The notes below the pieces were generated by a model. It did no database searches and was not told the DNA's origin. It saw only the letters and a list, made by a program, of their open reading frames with translations. Positions 1 through 12,031 of a DNA stretch of 64,000 bases are shown piece after piece. Origin of the DNA: Paraphaeosphaeria minitans (lineage: Eukaryota > Ascomycota > Dothideomycetes > Pleosporales > Didymosphaeriaceae); NCBI GenBank assembly GCA_015832175.1, contig WJXW01000003.1:2294001-2358000 (forward strand), read 5' to 3'. The first letter of the stretch is position 1, and each line of letters starts with the position of its first letter. The position numbers were made by a program, and so were the translations under genes.

Positions 1-921
1 GCTTCTTAGGTAGAGCTATTATAATTTGCAATAATTAGTACTAATTTGTGCTAATTAGTGCTAACTAATGCTAATTATTGCCTATTAGTGCTAATTAGTA
101 TTAATAATTATTAAAGATGTACAAAAAGTGTTAAATGTATACTAAAAAGGTACAATATGCGACTCTTTAGTATAGTTAGTGCTAAGTTACGCTAGAATAT
201 ACTAATCTAAGGGCCGCATAATATCACTTACTATAAGAAAATATAAGTGGAGAATAGGTCTAAGAGCCCTAGGCGATAGAATAACTACCCTGCTACTAAG
301 ACGCTAGTTACTAGCGTAGTTACGTACTACACTAGCGTAGATAGTAATATCTTACCTTATCTAGGCGAAAATAGTTATAATCTAATATAAGGAGCGCCTA
401 AGTGCCGCATAAATCTATTATAATAATTTAGGCACTATCTAGAACAAAATAGTATAAATAAGAATAAACTAGGACGTAATCCTCCTTATTGTCTATAATT
501 AAGCTATCTTAGAAATAGTAGAACCTTTTAGATCCTCTAACATTAGGCTTACTGCTAAGTTTAAGAAGTAGGGATAGTTAAGAACCTACGCTAACTACTA
601 GATACTAGTAGAGCTAGTTAGTGCTAATAAAGGACTAATAGCAATAAATAGTAAAAGGACTTACTAAATACTTTACTCTTAAGACGAGAGAGCCCTTAAA
701 GGGGGATAATATTAGAACTCTAGGTACTTAGCTAGGCGCTAGGATAGTAAGGGCCAGCTGGATATAGGTGGAGATCACCTAATCTAAGGCTATATAGTTC
801 TATCGCTAACAGAGTAATCCGGCAGCAATTCGTCTATCCTCTATTCTATATCCTACTATACAATCCACTATTGTTTTATATCTAAAGCTAAAGCTACATT
901 ACTTACACCTAACTCCTAATA
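1..921 (-). mobile_element. Element H, left copy (one terminus; runs off the window)
   Basis: This block is the reverse complement, with many transitions, of 56596 to about 57426. Read on the minus strand it begins TATTAGGAGTTAGG at 921; the right copy begins TGTTAGGAGTTGGG. Outside this terminus the two copies lie in unrelated sequence (a gypsy-A LTR here, a copia-C RNase H region on the right), so the shared start is a true element end. About 40-115 holds a cluster of near-repeats of TAATTAGTGCTAA, also seen in the right copy. No reading frame is recognisable in this part. It could be an LTR plus leader or the end of a DNA transposon; the class is not settled because the other end is not visible. 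Confidence 0.6.
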
Positions 922-1035
922 GTTAGTGCGCAGCGTAGGTTTTATATAGCTAGCTTACTTAGCGCATAGACCCTCTATAAGGCCTTAGCGCTAGATACTA
1001 TAACACAATAATAATATTATAATCTACCTATTACA
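922..1035 (-). repeat. Gypsy-A4 3' LTR, truncated
   Basis: Minus-strand LTR beginning TGTAATAGGTAGATTA at 1035, next to the purine tract GAACCTCCCCCTC (1036-1048, plus-strand reading). It matches the first ~114 bp of the 216-bp gypsy-A LTR and stops abruptly at the terminus of element H, so about 100 bp are missing or lie beyond H. Confidence 0.8.
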
Positions 1036-1371
1036 GAACCTCCCCCTCTAGCTGTAGTCCTCTACAGTATACTATAGCCTTAATAAAAACCTTACCCTAT
1101 AAAAAAGAAAAAAGTGTCTATAAGGGTATATATTACATACGCTATAATAGCGCGTTATAGGTAAATAGTGCATATTATAAACGCATCTTACGTATTATTT
1201 ATTATAAGGCTCCTACGCCTTCTGTTTACTATAGCCTTTTGTAATATAGGGTAGTAGGGCTATATAGTGTTAATATTATTTTAATCTTTGTGTGCTCTCT
1301 ACCTATATAATACACTAACAACTTATTCTTAGCGCAGGTATAGCGCTTAACCTTTAATTTAATTATCTAAG

Positions 1372-1671
1372 ATGCTATACTACCTAGTACCTAAATATAT
1401 TAAAAAGTCTAATTTCTATAACACTGCTACCTTTGCGTTTAGCAAAGATACTAAGCGTATAGACTATAACGCAGTGCTTATAACTTATATATACTATGTA
1501 TAGAACTTAGTAAAGCTCCCTAAAGACTGTACTAAAGATAATAATAAGTGCTGTAACTATTACGTTAAAGGCAATTACAAAGGGTATAATTTAGTATGTC
1601 TAGAGTCGCGCGTTATATATACGCTTTAGCTAATACTTATAGGTGCTAAAGGTAATAAATAGGCGCCTTAA
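1372..1671 (+). pseudogene. Antisense accessory frame in the 3' region of gypsy-A4
   Basis: Opposite to pol, between the chromodomain and the 3' LTR, an ATG opens a frame with uninterrupted runs of 43, 41 and 10 codons, unusually long where most frames meet a stop every few codons. The interruptions are TAG at codons 44, 86 and 97 and TAA at 100, all explicable by RIP. The predicted peptide starts MLYYLVPKYIKKSNF and contains a Cys cluster (DCTKDNNKCCNYY, then NLVC). Sister copy A2 has the frame at 37158-36859 with ATG changed to ATA and the same spacing to downstream landmarks. I do not recognise the family. The frame may continue to about 2160, possibly through an intron, but the evidence there is weak. 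Confidence 0.45.
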
Positions 1672-2339
1672 TCACCTATACGCCCTTTGTAACTGCTACT
1701 ATATTATAGTTATAGAGACCCTAGATAGGTAGCGTAAGACAGATAAGTGTGTAAAAGTAGTAGGCCTAAAACTAGCTTATTACTAGAAGTAATTTAACTT
1801 AGAGATAGCTAACTACTAGCGTGTTACAGCTTATATTAGTACACCTATAGGTATAGCGACCTAGGTCCCTACTACTAGCTCTTAGTATCTAGGCTTAATC
1901 CTAGTAGAGTAGTGTTAGATTACTAATACTTTTAAAGTAGTTATTCCCTTTATATAGTAGATAGTAAGTTTACACCTTTCCTACACTTAAAACGCATACT
2001 AATAACTTATTTTAGGTTAATCTAGCGTCTACTTCTTACTATAATAAGGGTAACTTAGACAATAGTAACAAAGAGAATAAAGAGGAAGTTACTACTAGAG
2101 GTATAGTAGGTAAGAATAGTAAGAATAGTAAAAATAATAAAGATAATAAGTAGTAAGGGCGTAGGCGGCGCGCAGTTTAGTTAGATTACTTCTTAGAAGC
2201 TAGCCTATAAGTCTTAGGTAAATACCTCTAATAAGCTATAAGTGCTCCCTAAGCTATAGTGCTTTATAATAATATATATTATATCTGCGTTTTATATACT
2301 CTTATTATATCCTTTACCTCTTTTTTATATACGCAGCTT

Positions 2340-5300
2340 TTTTCCCTTTAAAAGTTTAGACTAGGTTATCTATATCTTTAAAGTCTAACTCTAGAATCTA
2401 GGTATCCTAAGTTTTATTATAGCCTTTCTAGCAGAGTAGGTATTACTTTTACCCCTTTTTTATTTACTTAGCTAGGATTTCTTCTACTTTCTAGGCTTTT
2501 CCTTCTTTAGGTGTGACCTCTAGTAGCTAAGTGTTAATGTTTTCTACTCCTAGCCTTAGTTTCTATTATTTAAGAAGGGAGATATAAAACACGTTGTAAA
2601 TGTAATAGTTTAGTAGAAGGAGTAGGTAGTATACCTACATTCTAACTATGTTCTGCACTTAGAAGGGCCTAATAAATTTTCCTAATAGCTTCTTACTTAG
2701 TTATTAAAGCATATATATATTCTTTGTGCTAAGTAGGACTAAGTCGCCTTTCTAAAATAACTCTTACTTATGCTTTTTACTATAGTACTAGCTCTAATAC
2801 TTTTATACTAAGCGTAGGTGCTCTATAAGTAATACGTGTACGCTGTGTATATGTTTTACTCTCTTAACTATATTTAGTAGCTCCCCCTCTAGCCTACTAT
2901 TTACAGAAGGCGTAGTAAGGATAGGGTGCTTACTATATACTATATAGAAAGGCGTTATTTTTGTTAAATTGTAGATAGAGTTATTATATGCAAATTAAGC
3001 TATTAGGAGTAGTTTAATCTAGTTTATTTATAGAGGTGTAATAAATATATAAAGGCATTATTTAAGCATCTAATTCTAGCGCTCTGTTTACCTGTCTATT
3101 TAGGGGTAGAGAGTAGTACTAAGCCTACGCTTTACCTATAGTTAGTAGTATATTTCTGCCCAAAAAGCGGAGGTAAAGGTAGAGCCCCTATTAGATATAA
3201 TACCTTTCTAAATACTAAACTTTAAGATAACCTCTTAAAAGTAGGCTTCTACAAATTCCTTTACATCCTATGTTTTCTATATAAAGATATAGATAGCTAT
3301 CTTAGAGAAGTAGTATATAATTATAAAGATTATATTAAAAGTGTAGCTGCCTTAATTCTTCGCTAGTAAGAATTTAGTTATAAAGTCTAGTAAGACTTCC
3401 TTAAAGATATCCTTTAGTGTTAGAAGAGGTAATAGCTAGCTATACTTACTATACTTTAGAGCTTTACTCCTTTAGTAAATAGTATAAGTCCCTACGTACT
3501 TCTAAACATCTTAACTAATAAGAGGCTAATAGTAGGTCCTTTTAATAGCCTTAAGCGTTCTACGTGCGCTAAAGTGGCCTACTATATACGTGTTATAGTG
3601 CTAGAATAAAATCTCTTACCTAATTACTAGTTTATCTAGGATGTATAATCTACTATTATACCTTAGGACTTCTATTTTATTAAGGTGTTATACTTATGCC
3701 TTACTACTACTTTAAGTACTTCTCTTACGCCTTAAGCTAGTAATACGCTTAATAGTAAAGGCGTCCCTTTACTAAAGCTGCTAAACTTTAGTAATAAGGT
3801 TAGACTTTTTTATTATAGGTTTACTACTAACTAATACTCTAGCTAGTAAGCGTAGTACGCATAGCGTGTATATTATAGCACTAGTAGTAGGAACCCTTAT
3901 AGCTCTATAAATGTTAGTAATATACATCTTATATACACTTAATAAGCTTAGCTCATTTATAGATCTGCTTACTCTACTATACTTAGTCCTCTATAGTATT
4001 TTATTCTATAGGGTAGGCAATAAACAGGTTAGTAATAGGTTCTCCTATATATAATCTACCCTTCTTAATAGCCTATCTACTAGGTTTGTTTTCCCTAGGC
4101 GGTGTTCTACTTTAAAATTAAAAGCTACTAGGTACATCGCCTATTATACTTATTATAGATTTAGCTTCTATATAGCGCGTATGCCGCGTAAGTTATTATA
4201 ATTATTTAGCACTTAAATTATGTACTAGGTGCTATCTAAATAATGTCTCTATTACTTAAAGTAGTAGATAATAGCAAAGAGCTTAAAGTTATATACTATA
4301 TAATTTAGCTCTACTACTTAAAGTTTTCTTAATATAAAAGTAACTAGATACTACTTCTAGTCCTTAAATAGCTACAAAAGGATACTATATATTATAAAAG
4401 TAGATATGTTAGTCTCTAATTAGATTAGTAGCGTAAGGTTAAAGTGGTGTAGAGTAGGCGCGCTTAAAAAGCGTGTTTTAAGTATTTTAAAAGTATTATT
4501 AGCTTCTACTAACTATTAGAACACTTAGTTCTTCTTAAGTAGGTCTAAGAGAGGAGCGGTTTCTTACGTATATACCTTAATAAATTGCCTATAAAAATTT
4601 ATAAAGCCTAGAAATAACTAGAGCTCTTAAATACTAGTTAGCTACAGCTATTCTATAATAGTTACTATATATATAGGATTAGCGCGGATTCCTCGCGTAG
4701 TTATAATAAAACTAAGGAAGTAGACTTTACCTAAGGCGAATGTACACTTAGTTAAATTAATAAAAAGTTTAGCCTTACGTAGTAATTTAAGCATAGCGTA
4801 GACAGCGCACTAATAAAGCGTAAGATCCTTATCATAGGTATAGATAAGTATATTATCTAGATACATAATGTATATATAATCTAGGTATAGTGCTAGTGCC
4901 TTATTGATATAGGTCTAGAAGCTTACAGGGGCATTAGTTAAGCTAAATAGTATTACTAAGTATTTAAAGTGGCTGTAGCGAGTTTAGAATATAGTTTTCT
5001 ACTTATCTCTTACCTAGATCTAAATTCTGTAGTAGGCGTTACAAAGATTAAGGGTTATATAGTAGTATACGCCTAATAGGCGGTTAAACGTCTCTCTAAC
5101 TAAAGGTAGTAAGTAATAATCTTTAATAGTAATCACGTTAAAGCCCTAATAATCTACGTAAAGCTGTAGTGTGCTATCTTTTTTAGAGGTAAATAGAATT
5201 AGTGCTCTAGCTAGGCTAGTGCTATGCCTAATCTATTCCTTTTTTAAAGTATTTTCTAGATACTACTAGAGTACTTTTACCTCCCGCTCTAAGAGATTAT

Positions 5301-6531
5301 AGAGTAGTTTATAAGAAGGTTCCTTTCCCTCTATAATAGAGATAGCGTGATTAGACTCCTTAAAATCTAGTAGGGTAGACGCTGCTTTTTTATTAAATAC
5401 GTTATTATATTTATATAATATGTTAGAAATACGTAGTACTTACGCTATACACACTTCATTAATACGCACTAGGTACTTTAAGCTTACACTAGTTGTTCAT
5501 AAGACTTCTAGAAGAAATAAATTTAAACTAGTATACTCTATGTTATCTTTAAAGTCCTTTATAGTGATAAGCTATATTAAAGCTATAGTATAGCCCTAGC
5601 GCTATGTTTATAAGCCGTAATTAAAGTGGATATTACTTTCTTATAGAAAGGGGTTACTAAGTAGAAGAGGGATCCCTTCCTTATTAACACTATAGATAGT
5701 AGTCTTTGTCCTACGCTCTACCCCTATATTATCTATAATACGCACCTAAAGCGTATAGGCAGTGTAGGTACTTTACCTTTAAGCCTTAATCTATCCTAGT
5801 TTAGGGAGCTTAGCCCCTTTAATAGGCTTTAGATTTATTTTAACAGTAATAATCTAGCTAATTAGGCTAATATTAGCCTATAGGTTAAGAATTATTTAGA
5901 GTTCCCTCACTAGACCTATATTTCTACCTGCGCTACACGTGCACTTTATACTTAGTAAGATATAAATTAGTAGGCGCCTTACTATACCTAGATTATAGGT
6001 AAGGCTTAGCCTTTTCCCGCATAGTTTACTTATATAAGAATCTAGTTAGGATTACTACTTCTACATTTATTAGTATAGTGGCCAGTTTTATAGCACTTAT
6101 AGTAGGTAACACTTTTTTTATTTTAGGTCTTACTATTACCTTTAGATATTTAGCAGTTTAGCGTAGTATCCTTAGATTTCTTTAATATATAATATAGGCT
6201 TAACTTCTATATTATAGGTGCGCGGAGTAGGTTTTGCTTAAGCGTAGAGCATAAAGTAATAAAGTCTTCCCTAGTTATAGGCACCTAATAGTAGTTAGTA
6301 ATAGCCCTCTATAGCTTAGGTTTAAGCTTAAAGAAGAGGTGCTATACCCTTTACTCTTTAGTGTAAAGTGTAAGTTAATTTTTAAGAACATTAAGATAGG
6401 TTATAAAGGAGTAAATAGTTTAGTCTCTTTACTATATTACCTAAGTATACGCTATACCTACTTCTAGACTATAATTTACTAGGTCTAAAAGTAAGTTAAG
6501 TATATACTACCTAAAGTACTTCTAGATAAAT
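2340..6531 (-). pseudogene. Gypsy-A4 gag end and pol (PR-RT-RNaseH-INT-chromodomain), RIP-degraded
   Basis: Reverse complement of the A2 gag-pol, aligning throughout. On the minus strand the order is gag tail with a zinc-knuckle remnant (about 6150-6030), protease region (about 5950-5450), reverse transcriptase (about 5350-4800), RNase H, integrase (about 3900-2500) and a chromodomain (about 2500-2340). Numerous TAG/TAA codons replace Gln/Trp positions. Its first base abuts the target duplication of copia-B1; the missing start of gag lies on the other side of that insertion. The integrase-chromodomain pair suggests the ancestor targeted methylated-histone chromatin; this is known for chromoviruses, not shown here. 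Confidence 0.8.
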
Positions 6532-6536
6532 ATTTC

Positions 6537-6731
6537 TGTTAAAGTAAAACACTCACTTCTGTAATTCTTTCTAGATCCACTAATTCATATCACGGGATTC
6601 TTGCCAAGAGGCTTGTTTCTTTTGTATATAGTCTGCCCTTTTAGCATCCTTTCCTACAATTAGCTCTTTGTATTCTTTATAACTCTGCTCCTAAATATCC
6701 TGTGATAGTTCGAGCCCTTTTTACTATAACA
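6537..6731 (+). repeat. Copia-B1 5' LTR
   Basis: Starts TGTTAAAGTAAAACACTC and ends CTATAACA; 195 bp. Carries C at 6666, as do the B1 3' LTR (13715) and the B2 3' LTR (51415); the B2 5' LTR and the B3 LTR have A there. Confidence 0.95.
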
Positions 6732-6732
6732 G

Positions 6733-6749
6733 TTATAAGCCTAGCGCTT
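6733..6749 (+). other. Copia-B1 primer-binding site, probably half-tRNA-Met
   Basis: One base after the LTR lies TTATAAGCCTAGCGCTT; the less mutated B2 has TTATAAGTCTGGCGCTT. Allowing one G-to-A change this complements the anticodon arm of an elongator tRNA-Met (AAGCGCCAGACTCATAA) rather than a tRNA 3' end. Internal priming by a cleaved initiator tRNA-Met is established for Drosophila copia. The match to this fungus's own tRNA is inference. Confidence 0.5.
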
Positions 6750-6865
6750 AGAACGTAAGATAATTCTCCCTACCTACTTAGCAACGCTCAAATTATTATA
6801 CAACACTCTATTTAGAACCTCTCTATAATATAACCCCTCTATTTCTAATTATAAAAATTATTAAA

Positions 6866-9800
6866 ATAGCAGAAGTACAGCTTGTTAATCGCGCTAGCTA
6901 GCCCTACTAGTTTGTCTAGCTTTAATTCTAAGCAAACTCAAAAGGAATCTAGAACTAAATTAACCTAGAGGCGATTAACGCTCTAGCAATTAATTACGTA
7001 AAGCCAGAACAACCTCCGCTCCTACAGAAACTATCACTAATTACAGATACAGCCTCTATAGCGAGTATTTAATTATACAAAGTAGAGCTTATTAAGTATA
7101 AAATGGATAAAAAGAGCTTTCCTTTATAAATAGCAGAATACATAGTAGCAGTTTCAGACTAGTAAGTAGACTATACTAAGATATAGAATTTCTAGACTTA
7201 GGTAAACGCTATAGTATCGCCTAATCTACTTACTCCTGCTATAATCACTCTAGTTAATACACGCCAAACTACGCTTTAGTCCCTAATTTAACTCTTAAAG
7301 GAAGATCTCGCACTAAATAAAGGAGCTACACAGAATAATATTTAAGCTTTATACCGCGCTTATCTTAAGAAGGCCAAGTAGGTAAGATAAAGTCCTAAGA
7401 CCTAGTTTAAAGAGTGGTAGCTCCTTTATTAAAAAGCAAAGACCTACTTAATTAGCGAAATTAGCAGACCGCTTACTACCTAAGATTTCCTAGATATAAT
7501 CGCCGCGCGTATAGCACTAGATTAGGCCTAATTAATGAACTAATAGCTAATTTAGAATAAGACGCTAGGATAGAATTAGATTACACTAGATAATCTAGAG
7601 AAGGTATTTTTAGCGCTTATCTAGGAGTATTTAATCTAATCTAGTTCTAATAAAACAAGTGGGGTATTCGCCACTTTTAATAGATTATTAAAACAATCTA
7701 CTAACTCTAATAGTTCTAGTTCGTCTAATTAGACAAAGAAATAACCAAACTGTCCCTATAAGCCCTATGCTTATAGGTAGAAACTAATAGAGTGCTAAAG
7801 ACTTTAAACCGCGATAGCTAGATTACCCTAGGATAGAATATTATTATTTAATCTTACTAATAAAGAAAAATCAGAAATTCTTAATTAACTTAAGTAGCCT
7901 AAGTGGTTAAACCTTTGTAATGCGATCACAAAGGCAGAATAGAATAAGAAACAATTCTCTACTAAGACTATTAAGTATCCTAGTAGTATTACTACTGCTC
8001 TACTAAACCTATTCAATCTGTCTACAGACAATAGAGCATTAGGTGTCTACTCTACTCTACATTCTAACGCTTATTCTCTATTAGAATATATAATACTAGA
8101 CAGTGCTGTAGTAGTTTACCTAGTTAACAATTGCGAAAGACTTATTCCTAGGACGTTTTAATTATTAAACAAGAGTATAGAGGCAGGTACACAAAGCCTC
8201 CTAATTTTAGGAATTAGTAATAGACTAATTAAGAACGCTTTGCATAGGAAAAATAGGAGATTTATAGAAGATCTGCTACTCTAAGGAGTGAGAGTAGTAG
8301 AAGGCTTTTATATAAATATTGTATTAGAAGCTCTTTTAAAGAAAGCAAAGATTTAGTACCTTAGTTTAGATTACACTTTTAGGATTAGAAGTCTAGAACA
8401 AAGCGTTATCTTAGTAGACCTAAGATGTGAGCATAACCTTACTTTCCTATAATATAAGCTAATCTGCTTTTGTCTAATTATAATAAGTGTAACTACTAAA
8501 GGATTATCCTAGATTAATATTAAAAGATTAGATTCTAAGGACCTCTAGCACCTTTAAGTAGGGCATACAGGAAGTAGAGCCCTATAAGCTCTAGTAACTA
8601 TAGCCTAAGGTGTAAAGATTACTAGAATGTTAAGAAAGGATTATAAGCACTGTGCTACTATACATGTAACCTAGGTAATTTCTAGAAGACCTAGAGAACA
8701 ATTACCTAGGCTATTTCACTTATTATCCTAGGATCTATTCAATATGCCCACTACTTAAAATAGAGAAAACTAGGTTTTACTAATTAAAGAAAATTTTAGT
8801 AAGAAACCTTACGTTTTTAATCTTAGAACAAAGACGCTTTCTAAGATAATAAGAGTGTAGCAGGATTTCTTAGCTCTTATTAATACAAAATACGAGCTTC
8901 AAATCACAAAAATCTACTAAGACAATAATACAGTAACACTTCTATAGAGAGGGAAATCCTAGTACGAATTTTAAGCTAATTAGGAAAGAATAACAATTAG
9001 CAGACCACCGCCCTATACGCATAAGCCTAATAGCGCTACAGAAAGAGTAGGCTAGGAGCTTATAATAAAAGTAATTAAAATACAAATAAGCATAAATCTA
9101 CTATTAAATCTCTAGCCTAAGATTATATAAGCGGCATACTAGCTCTAAGAAATAATTCCTAGCCTAGTATTAGGCTATTAATCACCTAATAAAACGTTAG
9201 ATGCTTAGTTTAGACAATATTTTTATTATTTCAAACTAGTAAAAACATAATATAGGACAGCTAATCTTTGTCTAAACTAGAGTGCTGTCTACGCCTATGG
9301 CTGCTAAGCTTACCTTTTAGGTTAGGAGCGTGTAGCTAGGCGAGATAGAAGAGGATTTAAAGTAAATCCTAGGGGCTATATTAGATACCTAGTAGGCTAC
9401 AAAGCTTCTAATATCTACTAAATATAAATTCCCTAGCTTAATTAGGTAATTACTACACAAAACGTAAAGTTTAATAAGTCCTTATTCTATAAAAGATTAG
9501 AGGAACAATTTATTCTAAAGATAGAAGTGTTAAAAATAGTAGAAAGCCTCTAAGAAGAAGAGCTAAATAATCTAGGAAAAGTGTATAAAGACGCGCTTAA
9601 CATTCTTCCTAAAATAAATAAGTATACGAGAACTGCTACTAGACCTATAAGTAACCCTTAAGTAATTAAAAGTAAAGCAGGCTAGCTAAGTAATTAGGAA
9701 CCTAAGGTACCTACTACTAAGTAAGCTATAGGCTTAGCTAGCTAGCAGCTAAGAATTTGCTTAAGTAGGAAAGGAAGCATAGAACTTGTAACCCCTAATT

Positions 9801-12031
9801 AGACACTAGAGCTAGGTAATCTTAGGGGTGATCTGTTAAGCGATTAAGAGATATCTAGCAGCCACTAGAACACCACTAGGAGAGCTAGCCCGCCAGAATC
9901 TAGGGATTTAATACCCTATTTATTAGTAGAAACTAATTAGGTTACTAATTAACCTAGCGCAGATAACTTAATTACGCTAGATAAAGCAGATAACCTACTA
10001 GCGCGCTAAAGGCAAAGGCAGATCTATCTAGAAGCAAGTAGAATAAGTAGGCGAAATTATAGTAAAGCACTAGAAATTAACTAACTAATAAATCGCTATC
10101 TGCTATTGCGAAGATTAAGGAAGCAAAATAATTAGGACAATTAGCTAAGGGGTAGGTAGAAGCTAGGTGCTTATACACTAATTACTAATTATCTTTAAAG
10201 TAATCTTAATATAATATTAGAGTACACGTTTATACTAAGAGTAGTAGAGGCCTAGTCTAAGTAAGAAGAATATATTACACTAAATGTAATAGTATTCGCT
10301 TCTATGCTTAGAAAGGCGCCTAGAGCGTCTTATACAGCTTAGACTTATAGAGATAAGCTTATACTAAAGCTAACTCTATAGAAACACCTTTATAATTATC
10401 TATATAGGAAGCTATTCCTTCTTACCGCTTATAAGGAGATCTTAACTTTATAAGATAAAGGTACCTAGACAGAGATTAAACAATTAGAGGTGTTAAAGTA
10501 ACTACTCCCTTTAAAGTAGGTCTTTACCTACAAGTTTAATTAAAATAGATACTTTAAAAAGTGTAAAGCTTAAATTATTGTAAGAGGAAATTTTTAGAAA
10601 AAGAATACTCTCTACTCTACTTATACTACTACCCTAGCAGCAAGATCTTTTTAATTAGCTATAGCTCTAGTAGCAGAATTTAATCTAGAAATCTTATAAT
10701 TTAATATAGTAGGAGCGTTTCTAAATACTCTTATTACAGCTGCTAATCTAGTAACTTATAAATTACCTAATAGTTTTAAAAAGCTAGGAAAGTGTGTAAG
10801 ATTAAATTAAGCTTTGTATAGCTTAAGAGATTCACTACTTCTTTAGTATAAGAAATTTGCGGGATTACTTTAATCTTATAGACTCTTAGCTTTGCTAGAA
10901 GAGCTATGCCTTTTCTTTAATAGTGATTAAAGTATTATTATTCTATTTTATATGAACGACATTCTTCTTCTCTATTACAAGAGTAAAGAGAAAGAAGCCC
11001 TAGATTTTTAGAAGAAGATTACAAACAAATATAAGATTAAATTAAAAGGACTAGTAGAGTAGTTCCTAGGTGTTTAAGTAATTAGGGACAGAGAAGTAAG
11101 ATTAATTTCTCTAGTCTATAATACCTACATTAATAAGATTATGAAAAAGTTTAACTTTTTAAACTCTAGGAGCTTCCCTCCTACACCTCTATTAGTAGAA
11201 GATCTTGTTCTGAGCATAGGAGAAGCTACTCCTTGACAAATAAAGCTCTTTTAAGAAGAGGTAGGATTAGCTCTCTACATAGCGATTATACTACGCCTAG
11301 ATATAGCCTTTGCAGTGTTAAAGCTATTACACTTTCTAATAAATCTAAGTAAAGAATACTTTGCTGCTATTAATTATGTAATCCTTTACCTCTATTAAAC
11401 TAGATAGCAGGCTATAGTCTTTAGAGGCTATAATAGACCTAATCCACTAATATATAGAGATGCCTTATTTACTAATAATCTAATATCACGGCGCTCTTCC
11501 TATGGATGTATTATCCTATTATTTAGAGGAGCTATCCTATAGAAAGCAGCTTAACAGAACACGATTACCACTTTAATAATAGAAGTAGAGCTTCTAGCGC
11601 TTAAATATATAAGTAAAGAAGCTATAGTAATTAAGAGATTCTTTACTAAGCTTACTCTAGATCTAGGACCTTTATAGAAGGTCTATTATAACAATCTTTA
11701 AACTATTTGTTTAGTAATTAGAAAGAACAAAAGAATCACTACTTAACTACACTATATAGATATTTAGAACATGTAGTTACAGTAAGAGCATACAAAAAGA
11801 TTGTTTTAAATAGAATATCTTCTAACTAGTAAAATACTAGCAAATAGCCTCATAAAAGCTCTTACTTATTAGTAGTTTAATAGATTTAAAAGGCTATTAA
11901 ATCTATAAAATATAAGCATAATAATCAGAGAATAAGAGTAGGTAAGTAGAGAAATAATCTATTAACTACCTAGAATTATTAATTTAGAGCTAGGAAACAA
12001 GAAAAGAAAAAGAAAAGAAAGAAAAGATTAG
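6866..12031 (+). pseudogene. Copia-B1 gag-pol, 1721 codons, RIP-degraded
   Basis: One frame runs from ATA (RIP-altered ATG) at 6866 to TAG at 12029-12031; the B2 frame (44542-49707) has exactly the same length, so no net indel separates them. Order: gag-like region (about residues 1-270); GAG-pre-integrase zinc finger (residues GHTGSRAL near 8560, Cys-x2-Cys remnant near 8645); integrase core with a PxPYTHKPN-type motif near 9010; reverse transcriptase; RNase H (about 11450-11800). The catalytic Tyr-x-Asp-Asp box reads YMNDILLLY (10949 on), residue 1364 changed Asp to Asn. Many TAG/TAA codons and a TGA near 11234. The C-terminus is a Lys/Arg-rich tail. Nonfunctional. Confidence 0.9.

Noticed and set aside
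6866..12031. A genetic code in which TAG/TAA mean Gln
   Set aside because: TAG also stands for Trp, ATG becomes ATA and catalytic Asp becomes Asn at the same time, and copies differ in which codons are changed. Mutation by RIP explains all of this.
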